A stretch of DNA of 64,000 bases from Nocardioides agariphilus. Lineage in GTDB: Bacteria; Actinomycetota; Actinomycetes; Propionibacteriales; Nocardioidaceae. The stretch spans positions 1 to 64,000 of the forward strand of contig NZ_JADKPO010000017.1 in the NCBI RefSeq assembly GCF_015352445.1, read 5' to 3'. The notes beneath the pieces are model-generated. The model was given only the letters and a program-made list of their open reading frames with translations. It was not told the origin of the DNA and ran no database searches. Below are positions 8,598 to 17,071 of this stretch, piece by piece. Position numbers and translations under genes: made by a program. How positions within the stretch are numbered: position 1 is the first letter of the stretch; every line of letters starts with the position of its first letter.

Positions 8598-10802
8598 TTG
8601 GAAGCGCCTAGCGCGAAAGGTCTCGTCGGCTATGCCGACCAGCTCTCGGTCGCCCAGGGTGGCGAGATCGAGGTGAAGGTCAGCTGCGAGCAAGCCGAGT
8701 ACGACGCGAAGGTCGTCCGGTTGGACTCCGGCTGCGTCACCCGGACGGGCGAGGGCATGCAGGAGGTGGACGTCGCCTCGCCGGCCGACGGCCGCCACCG
8801 CGGGCGTCGCCAGGACTTGCGGATGGGGTCGTACATGGTGGCGGCCTGCCCCGTCGAGCTGCTCGGGACGCAGATCAGCTTGGGGGCGTGGATTCAGCCG
8901 ACTCTCGTCGGAGAGCACCCGCGATGCGTCATCTCCAGGCGCGATCCAGCAGATGGTCGCGGGCTCGCCCTCGTCGTGGGAGTCGACGGACATCTCGAGC
9001 TGTGGGTGGGAGACGGGCAAGCCCCCGAGGTGCGCCATGTCGTGCCTGACCCGGTCCTCCTGGGTGGCTGGACGTTCGTCGCAGCCGCGGTGGACCTGGA
9101 GGCCGGCCGCGTCATCGTGGTGCAGCGGCCACTCAGAACCTGGCCGGGGGTCGCGCAGCCCGTCGTGATCCATCGCGAGGTCGCAGCGACAGCGGTCGGT
9201 CAGCCTGCCGACCAGAGCGTGTACGTCGGCGCGAGAGCCGATTCCGAGGTGGGGACGGCAGGTCACTTCGATGGCAAGATCGAGTCGCCCTTCGTCGTCA
9301 ACGCCATGCTGACCGCCGACGAGCTCCATGCCCTCGCCGAGGGGGAGTCCCTCGAGGAGGATCCGCGACTCGTCGCCCTCTGGGACTTCTCGCGCGACAT
9401 CTCGACGAGCACCGCGCGCGAAGTCTCCCCCCACCGCTTGGACGGCGAGCTGCAGAACATGCCGGCGCGTGCCGTAACGGGGCACCACTGGTCCGGAAGG
9501 GAGCTGAACTGGACGCTTTGTCCGACCGAGTACGCGGCCATCCACTTCCACTCCGACGACCTGGCCGACGCGGGCTGGGCGACGGACTTCGTGATCCCTG
9601 TCGAACCCGCCATGCCATCGGGCGTCTACGCGGTTCGACTTGAGGCGGACGGAGTGACAGATCACGTGCCGTTCGTGGTCAGACCCGCCGACTACGAGAC
9701 CGCAGCAAGAGTCCGCGTCCTGCTGCCCACGCTGACCTATCAGGCCTACGCGAACGCTCACGTCTTCGATGCGGAGTCGACGGCGCCGCCGCAGAAGGAG
9801 GACAAGTACATCGCGGCAAACGGCCTGAGGGGCCTCTACGACCATCATGCCGACGGCAGCCCGACGTACTACGCGTCGCGGCTGCAGCCCACGTCGATCA
9901 GGCCCTCCTACTTCGCCCAGAACATCCAGGCCCCCGCACGGCTCAGTGCCGATCTCCACCTGATCGGCCTGCTGAAAAAGATGCAGATCCCGTTCGACGT
10001 CATCACCGACGAGGACCTTCACCGCGACGGTGTGCAGACGCTGGCGAACTGCTCGGCACTCGTGACGGGCTCGCACCCCGAGTACTGGACCGGCGACATG
10101 ATGGCGGCCCTCGACAACTTCCTGCTCGGCGGCGGGAACCTCGCCTACCTGGGCGGTAACGGCGCCTACTGGGTGACGAGTCTGGCCCCCGACAACCACG
10201 CTGTCATGGAGGTCCGGCGCGGTTTCGCGGGCAGCCGGACCACCACGACCCTTCCGGGGGAGTGCGTGCACAGCACCTCCGCGGAGTGGGGCGGTCTGTG
10301 GCGGCACCGTGGCCAGGCGCCACAGAGGAGACTGGGTGTCGGCATGACGGCCTGGGGGGCGAGCACCGGCGCCGGCTATCGAAGGCTGCCCGCCAGCGAG
10401 GACCCGCGAGCATCCTTCGTCTTCTCGGGTGTCGACGACGACCTCATCGGCGACTTCGGGCTCATCCTGGGTGGCGCCTCGGGGTACGAGATCGACCGCT
10501 ACGACATCGACCTCGGTAGTCCTCCGCACGCGCTCGTCCTCGCCACCTCCGCCGGACTGCTCGGCGCGGACTACGTGCCGGCGATCGAGGAGCTGACCGA
10601 TGTCGCGGGCCTCGAGGACGCCATTCCCGAGCTCGTGAGGGCGGACATGGTCTTCTACGAGACCGGGCACGGCGGCGCGGTGTTCTCGACCGGCTCGGTC
10701 TCGTGGATCGGCAGCCTGCCCCACCATGACTACGACAACAACGTCGCCAGCATCACCGCGAACGTGGTGCGGCGCTTCTCCTCGGGGCAGCCGTTCGCCT
10801 AG
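8598..10802 (+). CDS. N,N-dimethylformamidase large-subunit homologue 2
   Basis: A second DMFase-type large subunit, 734 residues, colinear with the previous gene: LamG-like segment near 80-260, then the hydrolase part. The proposed iron ligands are conserved at Tyr381/Tyr384 (TYQAYAN), Tyr424/Tyr425 (TYYASR) and Glu495 (SHPEYW). The flanking GSHPEYWT and AYWVTSLAPD segments are almost identical to those in paralogue 1, while the N-terminal halves diverge more. The start is a TTG preceded by GGAGGA. Tandem copies that both keep the metal site suggest either a hetero-oligomer or two substrate specificities. It belongs to the same transcription unit as the gene upstream. Confidence 0.82.
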   Translation: MEAPSAKGLVGYADQLSVAQGGEIEVKVSCEQAEYDAKVVRLDSGCVTRTGEGMQEVDVASPADGRHRGRRQDLRMGSYMVAACPVELLGTQISLGAWIQPTLVGEHPRCVISRRDPADGRGLALVVGVDGHLELWVGDGQAPEVRHVVPDPVLLGGWTFVAAAVDLEAGRVIVVQRPLRTWPGVAQPVVIHREVAATAVGQPADQSVYVGARADSEVGTAGHFDGKIESPFVVNAMLTADELHALAEGESLEEDPRLVALWDFSRDISTSTAREVSPHRLDGELQNMPARAVTGHHWSGRELNWTLCPTEYAAIHFHSDDLADAGWATDFVIPVEPAMPSGVYAVRLEADGVTDHVPFVVRPADYETAARVRVLLPTLTYQAYANAHVFDAESTAPPQKEDKYIAANGLRGLYDHHADGSPTYYASRLQPTSIRPSYFAQNIQAPARLSADLHLIGLLKKMQIPFDVITDEDLHRDGVQTLANCSALVTGSHPEYWTGDMMAALDNFLLGGGNLAYLGGNGAYWVTSLAPDNHAVMEVRRGFAGSRTTTTLPGECVHSTSAEWGGLWRHRGQAPQRRLGVGMTAWGASTGAGYRRLPASEDPRASFVFSGVDDDLIGDFGLILGGASGYEIDRYDIDLGSPPHALVLATSAGLLGADYVPAIEELTDVAGLEDAIPELVRADMVFYETGHGGAVFSTGSVSWIGSLPHHDYDNNVASITANVVRRFSSGQPFA

Positions 10803-10875
10803 CCGGTGGGAGCACAGGGCGGCGGACCGCGACCGCGCCGTGCAGGCTCTTGGCAGATCCTCAGGATACCTGTAG

Positions 10876-10906
10876 ATTGTTGACACTGCGAGATTCCTAC
10901 GATAAT
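10876..10906 (+). promoter_or_regulatory. GntR-type operator/promoter before the hydroxyacid dehydrogenase
   Basis: ATTGTTGACACT (10876-10887) matches the island operator with one change in the right arm. It contains TTGACA (10880-10885); GATAAT at 10901-10906 or TAATGC at 10903 could serve as -10. It precedes the gene pair that includes the GntR regulator, so autoregulation is likely. Confidence 0.65.
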
Positions 10907-10935
10907 GCGCACCGGCGGTTCCGAGGAGGTGTTCA

Positions 10936-11934
10936 GTGGCTCCGTTGACCGAGATGCGCCGGATCGTGGTTCTCGGTCGTACCGCTGCTGACCGGCCCCC
11001 ATACCTGGAGGAGCTGGCCGGACGAGTGCATCTCGATTACTGCGACAGCGAGTCCTTGGCGCGAGCCCTGCCCGGCGCGGAGGCGCTCTTCTTATGGGAT
11101 TTCTTCTCCTCGTCGTTGGAGAAGGCGTGGGGGTCGGCCAGCGACCTGAGGTGGGTGCACGTGTCGGCTGCAGGCGTCGACACGCTGCTGTTCCCCGAGC
11201 TGGTGGAGTCGCCGGTTATCGTCACCAACGCCCGCGGAGTCTTCGACCGCCCGATCGCCGAGTACGTTCTGGCCGCTCTGCTGGCGGTCGCCAAGGACCT
11301 CCGGGCCACCTACGAGCTGCAGGCCAGACGCGAGTGGCGGCACCGTGAGACTCAAGACCTCCGCGGAAGTCGCGCCCTCGTCGTCGGAACCGGCGCCATC
11401 GGTCGTGAGATCGCCCGGCTTCTGAGCGCGGTGGGTGTCGAGGTCCGCGGAGCCGGGAGAACCGAGCGGCCCGACGACCCGGACTTCGGACACGTCGTGT
11501 CGAGCGCCGATCTCAACCAGCACGTCGGCTGGGCGGATGATGTCATCGCCGTCGCGCCGCTGAATGACTCGACGCGGGGCATGTTCGACCGGGATACTTT
11601 CGCCGCCATGAAGAATTCCGCCCATTTCGTCAATGTCGGGCGTGGTGGGCTCGTGGTCGAAGCCGACTTGATTGGGGCTCTCGAACGCGGCGATATCGCG
11701 CATGCGACCTTGGATGTCGTCGCCGAGGAGCCTCTCAGGGCACAGAGTCCCCTGTGGACCATGGATGGGGTAACTATCACCGCGCATATGAGTGGCGATA
11801 CGCACGGGTGGCGCGAGCGGCTGGCGCGACAGTTCGTCGACAACGCCGTGGCCTGGCTCGAAGGCAGGAGCTTGGACCACGTGGTCGACAAGTCGGGAGC
11901 CAGTGGGGGAAGCCGCGTCGGAGACGGCGCCTAG
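10936..11934 (+). CDS. D-2-hydroxyacid dehydrogenase (NAD(P)-dependent)
   Basis: A 332-residue oxidoreductase of the D-isomer-specific 2-hydroxyacid dehydrogenase family, interconverting a 2-oxo acid and a D-2-hydroxy acid. The nucleotide-binding fold has GTGAIG near residues 150-155. The catalytic trio is placed as usual: Arg in NVGRGGLV, Glu in VVAEEPL, and His in ITAHMSG. The GTG start has GAGGAGG upstream. It lies just before the GntR gene, behind a copy of the island operator. The large FAD/Fe-S protein at 14159 also belongs to a D-2-hydroxyacid-oxidising family, so the two may handle the same intermediate; this is inference. Confidence 0.85.
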   Translation: MAPLTEMRRIVVLGRTAADRPPYLEELAGRVHLDYCDSESLARALPGAEALFLWDFFSSSLEKAWGSASDLRWVHVSAAGVDTLLFPELVESPVIVTNARGVFDRPIAEYVLAALLAVAKDLRATYELQARREWRHRETQDLRGSRALVVGTGAIGREIARLLSAVGVEVRGAGRTERPDDPDFGHVVSSADLNQHVGWADDVIAVAPLNDSTRGMFDRDTFAAMKNSAHFVNVGRGGLVVEADLIGALERGDIAHATLDVVAEEPLRAQSPLWTMDGVTITAHMSGDTHGWRERLARQFVDNAVAWLEGRSLDHVVDKSGASGGSRVGDGA

Positions 11935-11953
11935 GATCGGGGGGCTGGAGAGC

Positions 11954-12625
11954 ATGGTCACGTCAGATTGGGAGTTCACGCCGGTCGTTCAGCAGTCCAC
12001 TCCCGGACTCATCGCACAGCAGCTTCGGGAGAGCCTGATCTCGGGGAAGATCACGGCCGGCTCCCAGCTCAGTGAGGCCGCGCTCGCCAAGGCCTTCGGC
12101 GTCAGTCGCGGACCCCTGCGGGAGGCGATGCAGCGGCTGCTCCAAGAGGGCCTTCTTCGCAGCGAGCGCAACCGCGGCATCTTCGTCAAGGAGTTGACTC
12201 AAGACGACATCGCCGACATCTACGACGCGCGCAGTGCGATCGAGAGTGCAGCCCTGCGGATGGTGGTGAGCCGGGGTGCCTCGGCCGACCTCAGCAAGCT
12301 GCGCCAGGCCTGCGCCAACCTCGCCAAGGCCGCCGCGTCGGGAGAGCGCCAGTCCGTCAGTGACGCTGATCTGTCGTTCCACGCCGCGCTCGTCAATGCT
12401 TCAGGCAGTCCCCGCCTGGTCCGGATGCAGGCGACCCTGCTCGCCGAGACCAGGATGTGCATCACTGCCCTCGAAGCCACGCAGGACGACGTGGCGACGG
12501 TGGTCGACGAGCACCGCCTCATCCTCGAGGCGTTGGAGTCCGGCTCGCTGGAGACCGCCCTGGAGCGGCTCCAGGATCACATGCAGGACGGCGTCATGCG
12601 CCTGCAGCGCGCAGAAGAGGTGTGA
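11954..12625 (+). CDS. GntR-family (FCD domain) transcriptional regulator of the island
   Basis: A 223-residue FadR-type regulator. A winged helix-turn-helix covers about 15-80 (SEAALAKAFGVSRGPLREAM) and an all-helical FCD effector domain fills the rest; such domains bind small carboxylates, often with a metal ion. The ATG at 11954 is 20 bases after the upstream stop and has GGAG close by; a longer frame inside the dehydrogenase gene was rejected. It is the only regulator in the island, and five copies of a TTGT-N2-ACAA operator, a form known for GntR proteins, lie before the island's transcription units. It is probably a repressor released by an acid intermediate. Confidence 0.88.
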   Translation: MVTSDWEFTPVVQQSTPGLIAQQLRESLISGKITAGSQLSEAALAKAFGVSRGPLREAMQRLLQEGLLRSERNRGIFVKELTQDDIADIYDARSAIESAALRMVVSRGASADLSKLRQACANLAKAAASGERQSVSDADLSFHAALVNASGSPRLVRMQATLLAETRMCITALEATQDDVATVVDEHRLILEALESGSLETALERLQDHMQDGVMRLQRAEEV

Positions 12626-12700
12626 GCCCACACCTCTTGAGCACTCACCGGTCGTCCGTCCCGGCGACCGACTGTCGGCATGCGCACTGCCAACTCTCTA

Positions 12701-12712
12701 ATTGTTGACAAT
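12701..12712. promoter_or_regulatory. Perfect GntR-type operator before the aminotransferase operon
   Basis: ATTGTTGACAAT is a perfect inverted repeat around a two-base centre and includes the -35 hexamer TTGACA (12705-12710). The -10 is weak (CATGCT at 12728). The aminotransferase starts 107 bases downstream. Confidence 0.7.
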
Positions 12713-12818
12713 CTGCTCACGAAGTCGCATGCTGGAGCGGCCGCGACGCGTTCGAGGGCATTCGAGCCCCAGTCGAGCATCAGTCGAGCGCAGCCGACCC
12801 GACAAGACGAGGAACTGC

Positions 12819-14081
12819 ATGGCCAACTTGAGTCCGCTGCTGAAGCAGGCCACCCCGGTGGTCGTCGACTACGCGCTGGGAAGCATCGTGCGCGGGACCG
12901 ACGGCCGGGACTACCTGGACTTCACCACGGGGATCGGCGTCACCAGCACGGGACACTGTCACCCGCGAGTGGTCGCGGCCGCGCGTGAGCAGGTCGGCAA
13001 GATCATCCACGCCCAGTACACGACGATAATGCATCGACCGCTGTTGGAGCTGACCGAGAAGCTGGGGGAGGTCCTCCCGCCCGGACTCGACTCCGTCTTC
13101 TACGCCAACTCCGGGTCGGAGGCGGTCGAGGCCGCCATCCGCCTGGCGCGCATGGCGACCGGTCGGCCGAACATCGTGGTCTTCCAGGGCGGGTTCCACG
13201 GGCGCACCGTGGCGGCGGCCTCCTTGACGACCGCCGGCACGAGGTTCTCGGCAGGCTTCTCCCCCCTCATGGGAGGGGTGCACATGGCCCCGTTCCCCTA
13301 TGCCTACCGCTACGGGCTCGATGAGGCATCCGCCGTCGCTCTCGCCCTACGAGAGCTGGACTACCTGTTCGTGACGCGGACGGCACCCGAGGACACGGCT
13401 GCCTTCCTGATCGAGCCGGTCCTCGGGGACGGTGGCTACCTGCCGACTCCGCCTGCGTTCATGGAGGGACTCCGGGAGCGCGCGGACCGCTACCAGATCC
13501 AGCTGATCTTCGACGAGGTGCAGGCCGGCGTCGGACGCACCGGCAAGTTCTGGGGGCACCAGCACTCCTCCGCGTTTCCGGACATCCTCGTCACCGCCAA
13601 GGGCATTGCATCCGGATTCCCGATCTCGGCCATCGCCGCGCCGGAGCAAACCATGTCGAAGGGTTGGCCCGGCTCCCAGGGCGGGACTTACGGAGGCAAC
13701 GCCGTGGCTGCGGCTGCTGCGGTGGCCACGCTCGAGGTGATCGAGAACGAGGGGCTCGTGGACAACGCGCGCCAGCGCGGGCAGCAGCTCGGGGAGGCAC
13801 TCGAGCCGTTGCGGGACCGCTTCGCGTTCATCGGCGACGTCCGTGGTCTGGGCCTCATGCAGGGCATCGAGTTCACTGCAGCCGATGGCACTCCTGATGC
13901 GGCCAGCGCCGCGGCGGTCCAGTCGGAGACGACACGACAGGGGTTGCTGACACTCACCTGTGGCCCGGTCGGCAACGTCGTACGGCTGATTCCTGCGCTC
14001 AACGTCACCGATTCCGAGATCGCTCTCGGCGTCGAGCGGTTCACTGCGGCCGTGGAGGTGGTGGCGGAGAAGTCTACCTAG
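12819..14081 (+). CDS. Class III aminotransferase (4-aminobutyrate transaminase-like)
   Basis: A 420-residue PLP enzyme of the omega-amino-acid/GABA transaminase group. The PLP-binding lysine is Lys261 in VTAKGIASGFP, preceded by IFDEVQAGVGRTG, which binds the cofactor ring. GSEAVEAAIRLAR near residue 100 is the usual phosphate-binding region. The ATG at 12819 has GAGGA upstream; an earlier in-frame start would overlap the operator. The aldehyde dehydrogenase at 17068 could oxidise the semialdehyde it forms, as in GABA to succinate. The exact amino donor is not known. Confidence 0.85.
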   Translation: MANLSPLLKQATPVVVDYALGSIVRGTDGRDYLDFTTGIGVTSTGHCHPRVVAAAREQVGKIIHAQYTTIMHRPLLELTEKLGEVLPPGLDSVFYANSGSEAVEAAIRLARMATGRPNIVVFQGGFHGRTVAAASLTTAGTRFSAGFSPLMGGVHMAPFPYAYRYGLDEASAVALALRELDYLFVTRTAPEDTAAFLIEPVLGDGGYLPTPPAFMEGLRERADRYQIQLIFDEVQAGVGRTGKFWGHQHSSAFPDILVTAKGIASGFPISAIAAPEQTMSKGWPGSQGGTYGGNAVAAAAAVATLEVIENEGLVDNARQRGQQLGEALEPLRDRFAFIGDVRGLGLMQGIEFTAADGTPDAASAAAVQSETTRQGLLTLTCGPVGNVVRLIPALNVTDSEIALGVERFTAAVEVVAEKST

Positions 14082-14158
14082 CGCGAGCCTGATGCGCTCC
14101 ACGCTCAAGATCGAAACCCTGACATCGTCGAAGGACCGCCTCGTGAACAAGAGGAACC

Positions 14159-17071
14159 ATGGCTGACGTCGTGGATCGCCTGGTCGCGCACGTCGCGAGG
14201 TCCTGCGCGGTGGAGATCGACGTCACCTCCCGTGCCCGTGTCGAGTACAGCTACGACGCCTCCAACTACCGGGTCGCGCCAGGCGCAGTGGCCTTCCCGC
14301 GCTCGCCGGACGAGGTCAGCGAGCTTCTCGCCTCGTGCCACCGGGTGGGTCTGGCGGTGACCGCACGGGGCGGCGGTACCTCCATGGCCGGCAACGCCGT
14401 CGGGCGGGGGATGGTCGTCGACTTCTCGCGCTACATGAACCGGATCGTTCGGATCGACGAGGCTTCGAGGAGCGCCGTCGTCGAGCCTGGCGCGGTCTTG
14501 TCGGTGCTGTCGCAGGAGGTGAGCGCGCAGACCGGCGGGAGGCTGACCTTCGCGCCCGACCCGTCGAGCAGCTCGCGAGCGACGGTGGGTGGGTCGGTCG
14601 CCAACGATGCCTGTGGCAACCACTCGGTGCGGCACGGGCGGACGAGCGACCATGTCCTCTCGCTGGACCTCGTGCTGGCCGACGGCGTGCGGGTGACGGC
14701 CGACCGATCCGGCCTGGCGGCGACAGACGCCGACGACGCGGTGGCGGTGGAGCGTGCAGAGCAGATCACTCACCAGCTCGAGCAGTTGACGCGCGACCAC
14801 CTGGGCGAGTTTCGACTCGAGCTGGACAGGATCCCGCGCCAGGTCTCGGGGTTCCACCTGTCCCATCTGCTGCCCGAGCGCGGCTTCGACGTCGCGCGCG
14901 CACTCGTGGGCAGCGAGGGAGCGTGTGCCGTCGTCGTCAGTGCGACCGTCGCCCTCGTGGACGTGGCGCCCTCGGCACTGCTCATGGTCCTCGGGTACCA
15001 CGACGTCGTCGAGGCAGCTCGCGACGTGCCGACCATCTTGCGCTACTCGCCGGCCGCCGTGGAGGGCATCGACGTGACGATCGTCGAGACGATGCGGGCG
15101 CGTCGGGGCCCCGACTCCGTCGCGGCGTTGCCCGACGGGCGGGCCTGGCTGTTCGTCGACCTCGACGGCGAGAACAGCGAGGCGGTGGCGGCGCGAGGTG
15201 GCGAACTCATCGCCGAGCTGGGCGAGCTCGGTCGCCTCGTCGACAGTCTCGGCGTGAGCGACGCCGACGCGCGCAAGGGCTTGTGGCGGGTCCGGGAGGA
15301 CGGCGCGGGTCTGTCGTCCCGCATCGCACGCGACGACGGGAGCGTCGTCACCACCTGGCCCGGTTGGGAGGACTCGGCCGTCGCTCCGGAGAGGCTGGCC
15401 GACTACCTCAGCGACTTCCGGCTGCTGCTGCAGCAGTTCGGGCTCGTCGGCGTCATGTACGGCCACTTCGGCGCCGGATGCATGCACATCCGCATCAACT
15501 TCGACCTGGCCAGCGAGCAGGGGCGCTCGGAGATGGCGCGCTTCCTGCGCGCTGCGGCCAGGCTCGTGGTGGCCCACGGCGGGACGCTGTCGGGCGAGCA
15601 CGGCGACGGTCGGGCACGGTCGGAGCTGCTGTCGGAGATGTACTCACCGGCACTCATGGCGGCGTTCGGCACCTTCAAGCGGATCTTCGACCCCGAGCAG
15701 CTGTTGAACCCCGGAGTGATCGTCAACCCGCCATCGATGACTGCGGATCTGGCCTTGGCGGAGCCACCGGCCCGGGACTGGGTCACGGCCTTCGACTTCG
15801 GCCAGGGTGAGAGCCGGTCCGCGGGTGGATTCCCCGAGGCCCTCCATCGCTGCATCGGCATCGGCCGCTGTCGCTCGCACTCCGGCGGGGTGATGTGTCC
15901 GAGCTTCCGTGCGACGGGAGCCGAGAAGGACTCCACCCGGGCTCGTGCTCGCGTCCTCCAGGAGATGGTGCGAGGAACGGGCAACCTGGCCGATGGATGG
16001 CGAGCCGAGGAGGTCTTGGAGGTCCTCGATCTCTGCCTGTCCTGCAAGGCGTGCTCCAGCGACTGCCCCACAGGCGTCGACATGGCGACGTACAAGGCGG
16101 AGTTCCTGCACCACCACTACGCCGGCCGGCGGCGACCGCTGTCGCACTACTCCTTGGGCTGGCTGCCGGTCCTGTTGAGTGCGACATCGAGACTGTCCAG
16201 GATCGCCAACGCCGTCCTGTCGAGTCCCGTGAGGCCGCTCGTGCTCCGGCTCGGCGGCCTCACCCCCCAGCGCTCCCTGCCGCACTTCACGTCGCGGCGC
16301 GCACTGAGGAGCGCCCTCGGTGCACCGTCGGGCGGCAGCGAGGCTGCCGATGTCGTCCTGGTGGTCGACACCTTCACCAAGGCCTTCAGGCCCGAGGTGG
16401 CGGGCGCCGCGCGGCGGGTGCTGGAATCACACCGGTCGGCCGAGATCCGCACGGATGTCTGCTGTGGCCTGACGTGGGTCTCGACGGGGCAGCTCGCAAT
16501 GGCGAGGAAGCGTATGAGCCGCACCGTCGCGGCTCTCGACGACGGCTCCGACCGGCCTGTCGTGGTGATCGAGCCGAGCTGCGCTGCGGCTCTGCGCAAG
16601 GACCTCCCCGAGCTGCTGGGGTCGGATGCCGCTCACCGGGTCGCCGGTCGCGTACGCAGCTTCGCCCAGCAGGTGAGCGCCCAGGTCGCCGAGGGGTGGC
16701 TTCCCCGTACGCCGGTGCCGCCCGAGGTCACGGTCCAGACGCACTGTCATGAGTACGCCGTCTTCGACGCGCAGACCCAGCGAGGCGCGTTGCGCGCAGT
16801 CGGCGTCTCGACCATCCGAGAGGCCACAGGGTGCTGTGGAGTCGCTGGCAACTTCGGCTTCGAACCCCAGCACTACGACCTCAGCATGTGGGTGGCTGAA
16901 CAAGGTCTGGCCCCCGCCCTGCGGGCCGCGCCGGACGCCCCGGTCCTGACCGACGGGTTCAGCTGTCACATGCAGGTCAGGCAGCTCACCGGGCGCCATG
17001 CGCCCTCAGCGTCTGCGCACCTCGCGCAGCTTCTCGACCCCGCCGACGATCACGGAGGAACCCGACCATGA
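14159..17071 (+). CDS. FAD-linked oxidase fused to Fe-S/CCG domains (D-2-hydroxyacid dehydrogenase type)
   Basis: A 970-residue fusion. Residues about 1-530 are an FAD-binding PCMH/FAD-oxidase-C unit (ARGGGTSMAGNAVG; later SGEHGDGRARSELL). The rest holds two 4Fe-4S clusters, from Cys565 (CIGIGRC then MCPSF) and Cys626 (CLSCKACSSDCP), then two CCG-type repeats (CCGLTW and CCGVAGNFGF). Members oxidise D-lactate, D-2-hydroxyglutarate or glycolate and pass electrons to the quinone pool. The ATG has AGAGGA upstream, and the stop overlaps the next gene by four bases. In this island it could oxidise a D-2-hydroxy acid made from the amide substrate. The length is typical for the single-chain form. 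Confidence 0.85.
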   Translation: MADVVDRLVAHVARSCAVEIDVTSRARVEYSYDASNYRVAPGAVAFPRSPDEVSELLASCHRVGLAVTARGGGTSMAGNAVGRGMVVDFSRYMNRIVRIDEASRSAVVEPGAVLSVLSQEVSAQTGGRLTFAPDPSSSSRATVGGSVANDACGNHSVRHGRTSDHVLSLDLVLADGVRVTADRSGLAATDADDAVAVERAEQITHQLEQLTRDHLGEFRLELDRIPRQVSGFHLSHLLPERGFDVARALVGSEGACAVVVSATVALVDVAPSALLMVLGYHDVVEAARDVPTILRYSPAAVEGIDVTIVETMRARRGPDSVAALPDGRAWLFVDLDGENSEAVAARGGELIAELGELGRLVDSLGVSDADARKGLWRVREDGAGLSSRIARDDGSVVTTWPGWEDSAVAPERLADYLSDFRLLLQQFGLVGVMYGHFGAGCMHIRINFDLASEQGRSEMARFLRAAARLVVAHGGTLSGEHGDGRARSELLSEMYSPALMAAFGTFKRIFDPEQLLNPGVIVNPPSMTADLALAEPPARDWVTAFDFGQGESRSAGGFPEALHRCIGIGRCRSHSGGVMCPSFRATGAEKDSTRARARVLQEMVRGTGNLADGWRAEEVLEVLDLCLSCKACSSDCPTGVDMATYKAEFLHHHYAGRRRPLSHYSLGWLPVLLSATSRLSRIANAVLSSPVRPLVLRLGGLTPQRSLPHFTSRRALRSALGAPSGGSEAADVVLVVDTFTKAFRPEVAGAARRVLESHRSAEIRTDVCCGLTWVSTGQLAMARKRMSRTVAALDDGSDRPVVVIEPSCAAALRKDLPELLGSDAAHRVAGRVRSFAQQVSAQVAEGWLPRTPVPPEVTVQTHCHEYAVFDAQTQRGALRAVGVSTIREATGCCGVAGNFGFEPQHYDLSMWVAEQGLAPALRAAPDAPVLTDGFSCHMQVRQLTGRHAPSASAHLAQLLDPADDHGGTRP

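Noticed and set aside
8238-10886. Long minus-strand frame of 882 codons
   Set aside because: It is the antisense shadow of the second DMFase-like gene. High GC makes such frames common; it has no recognisable domains and the plus-strand gene keeps conserved motifs.
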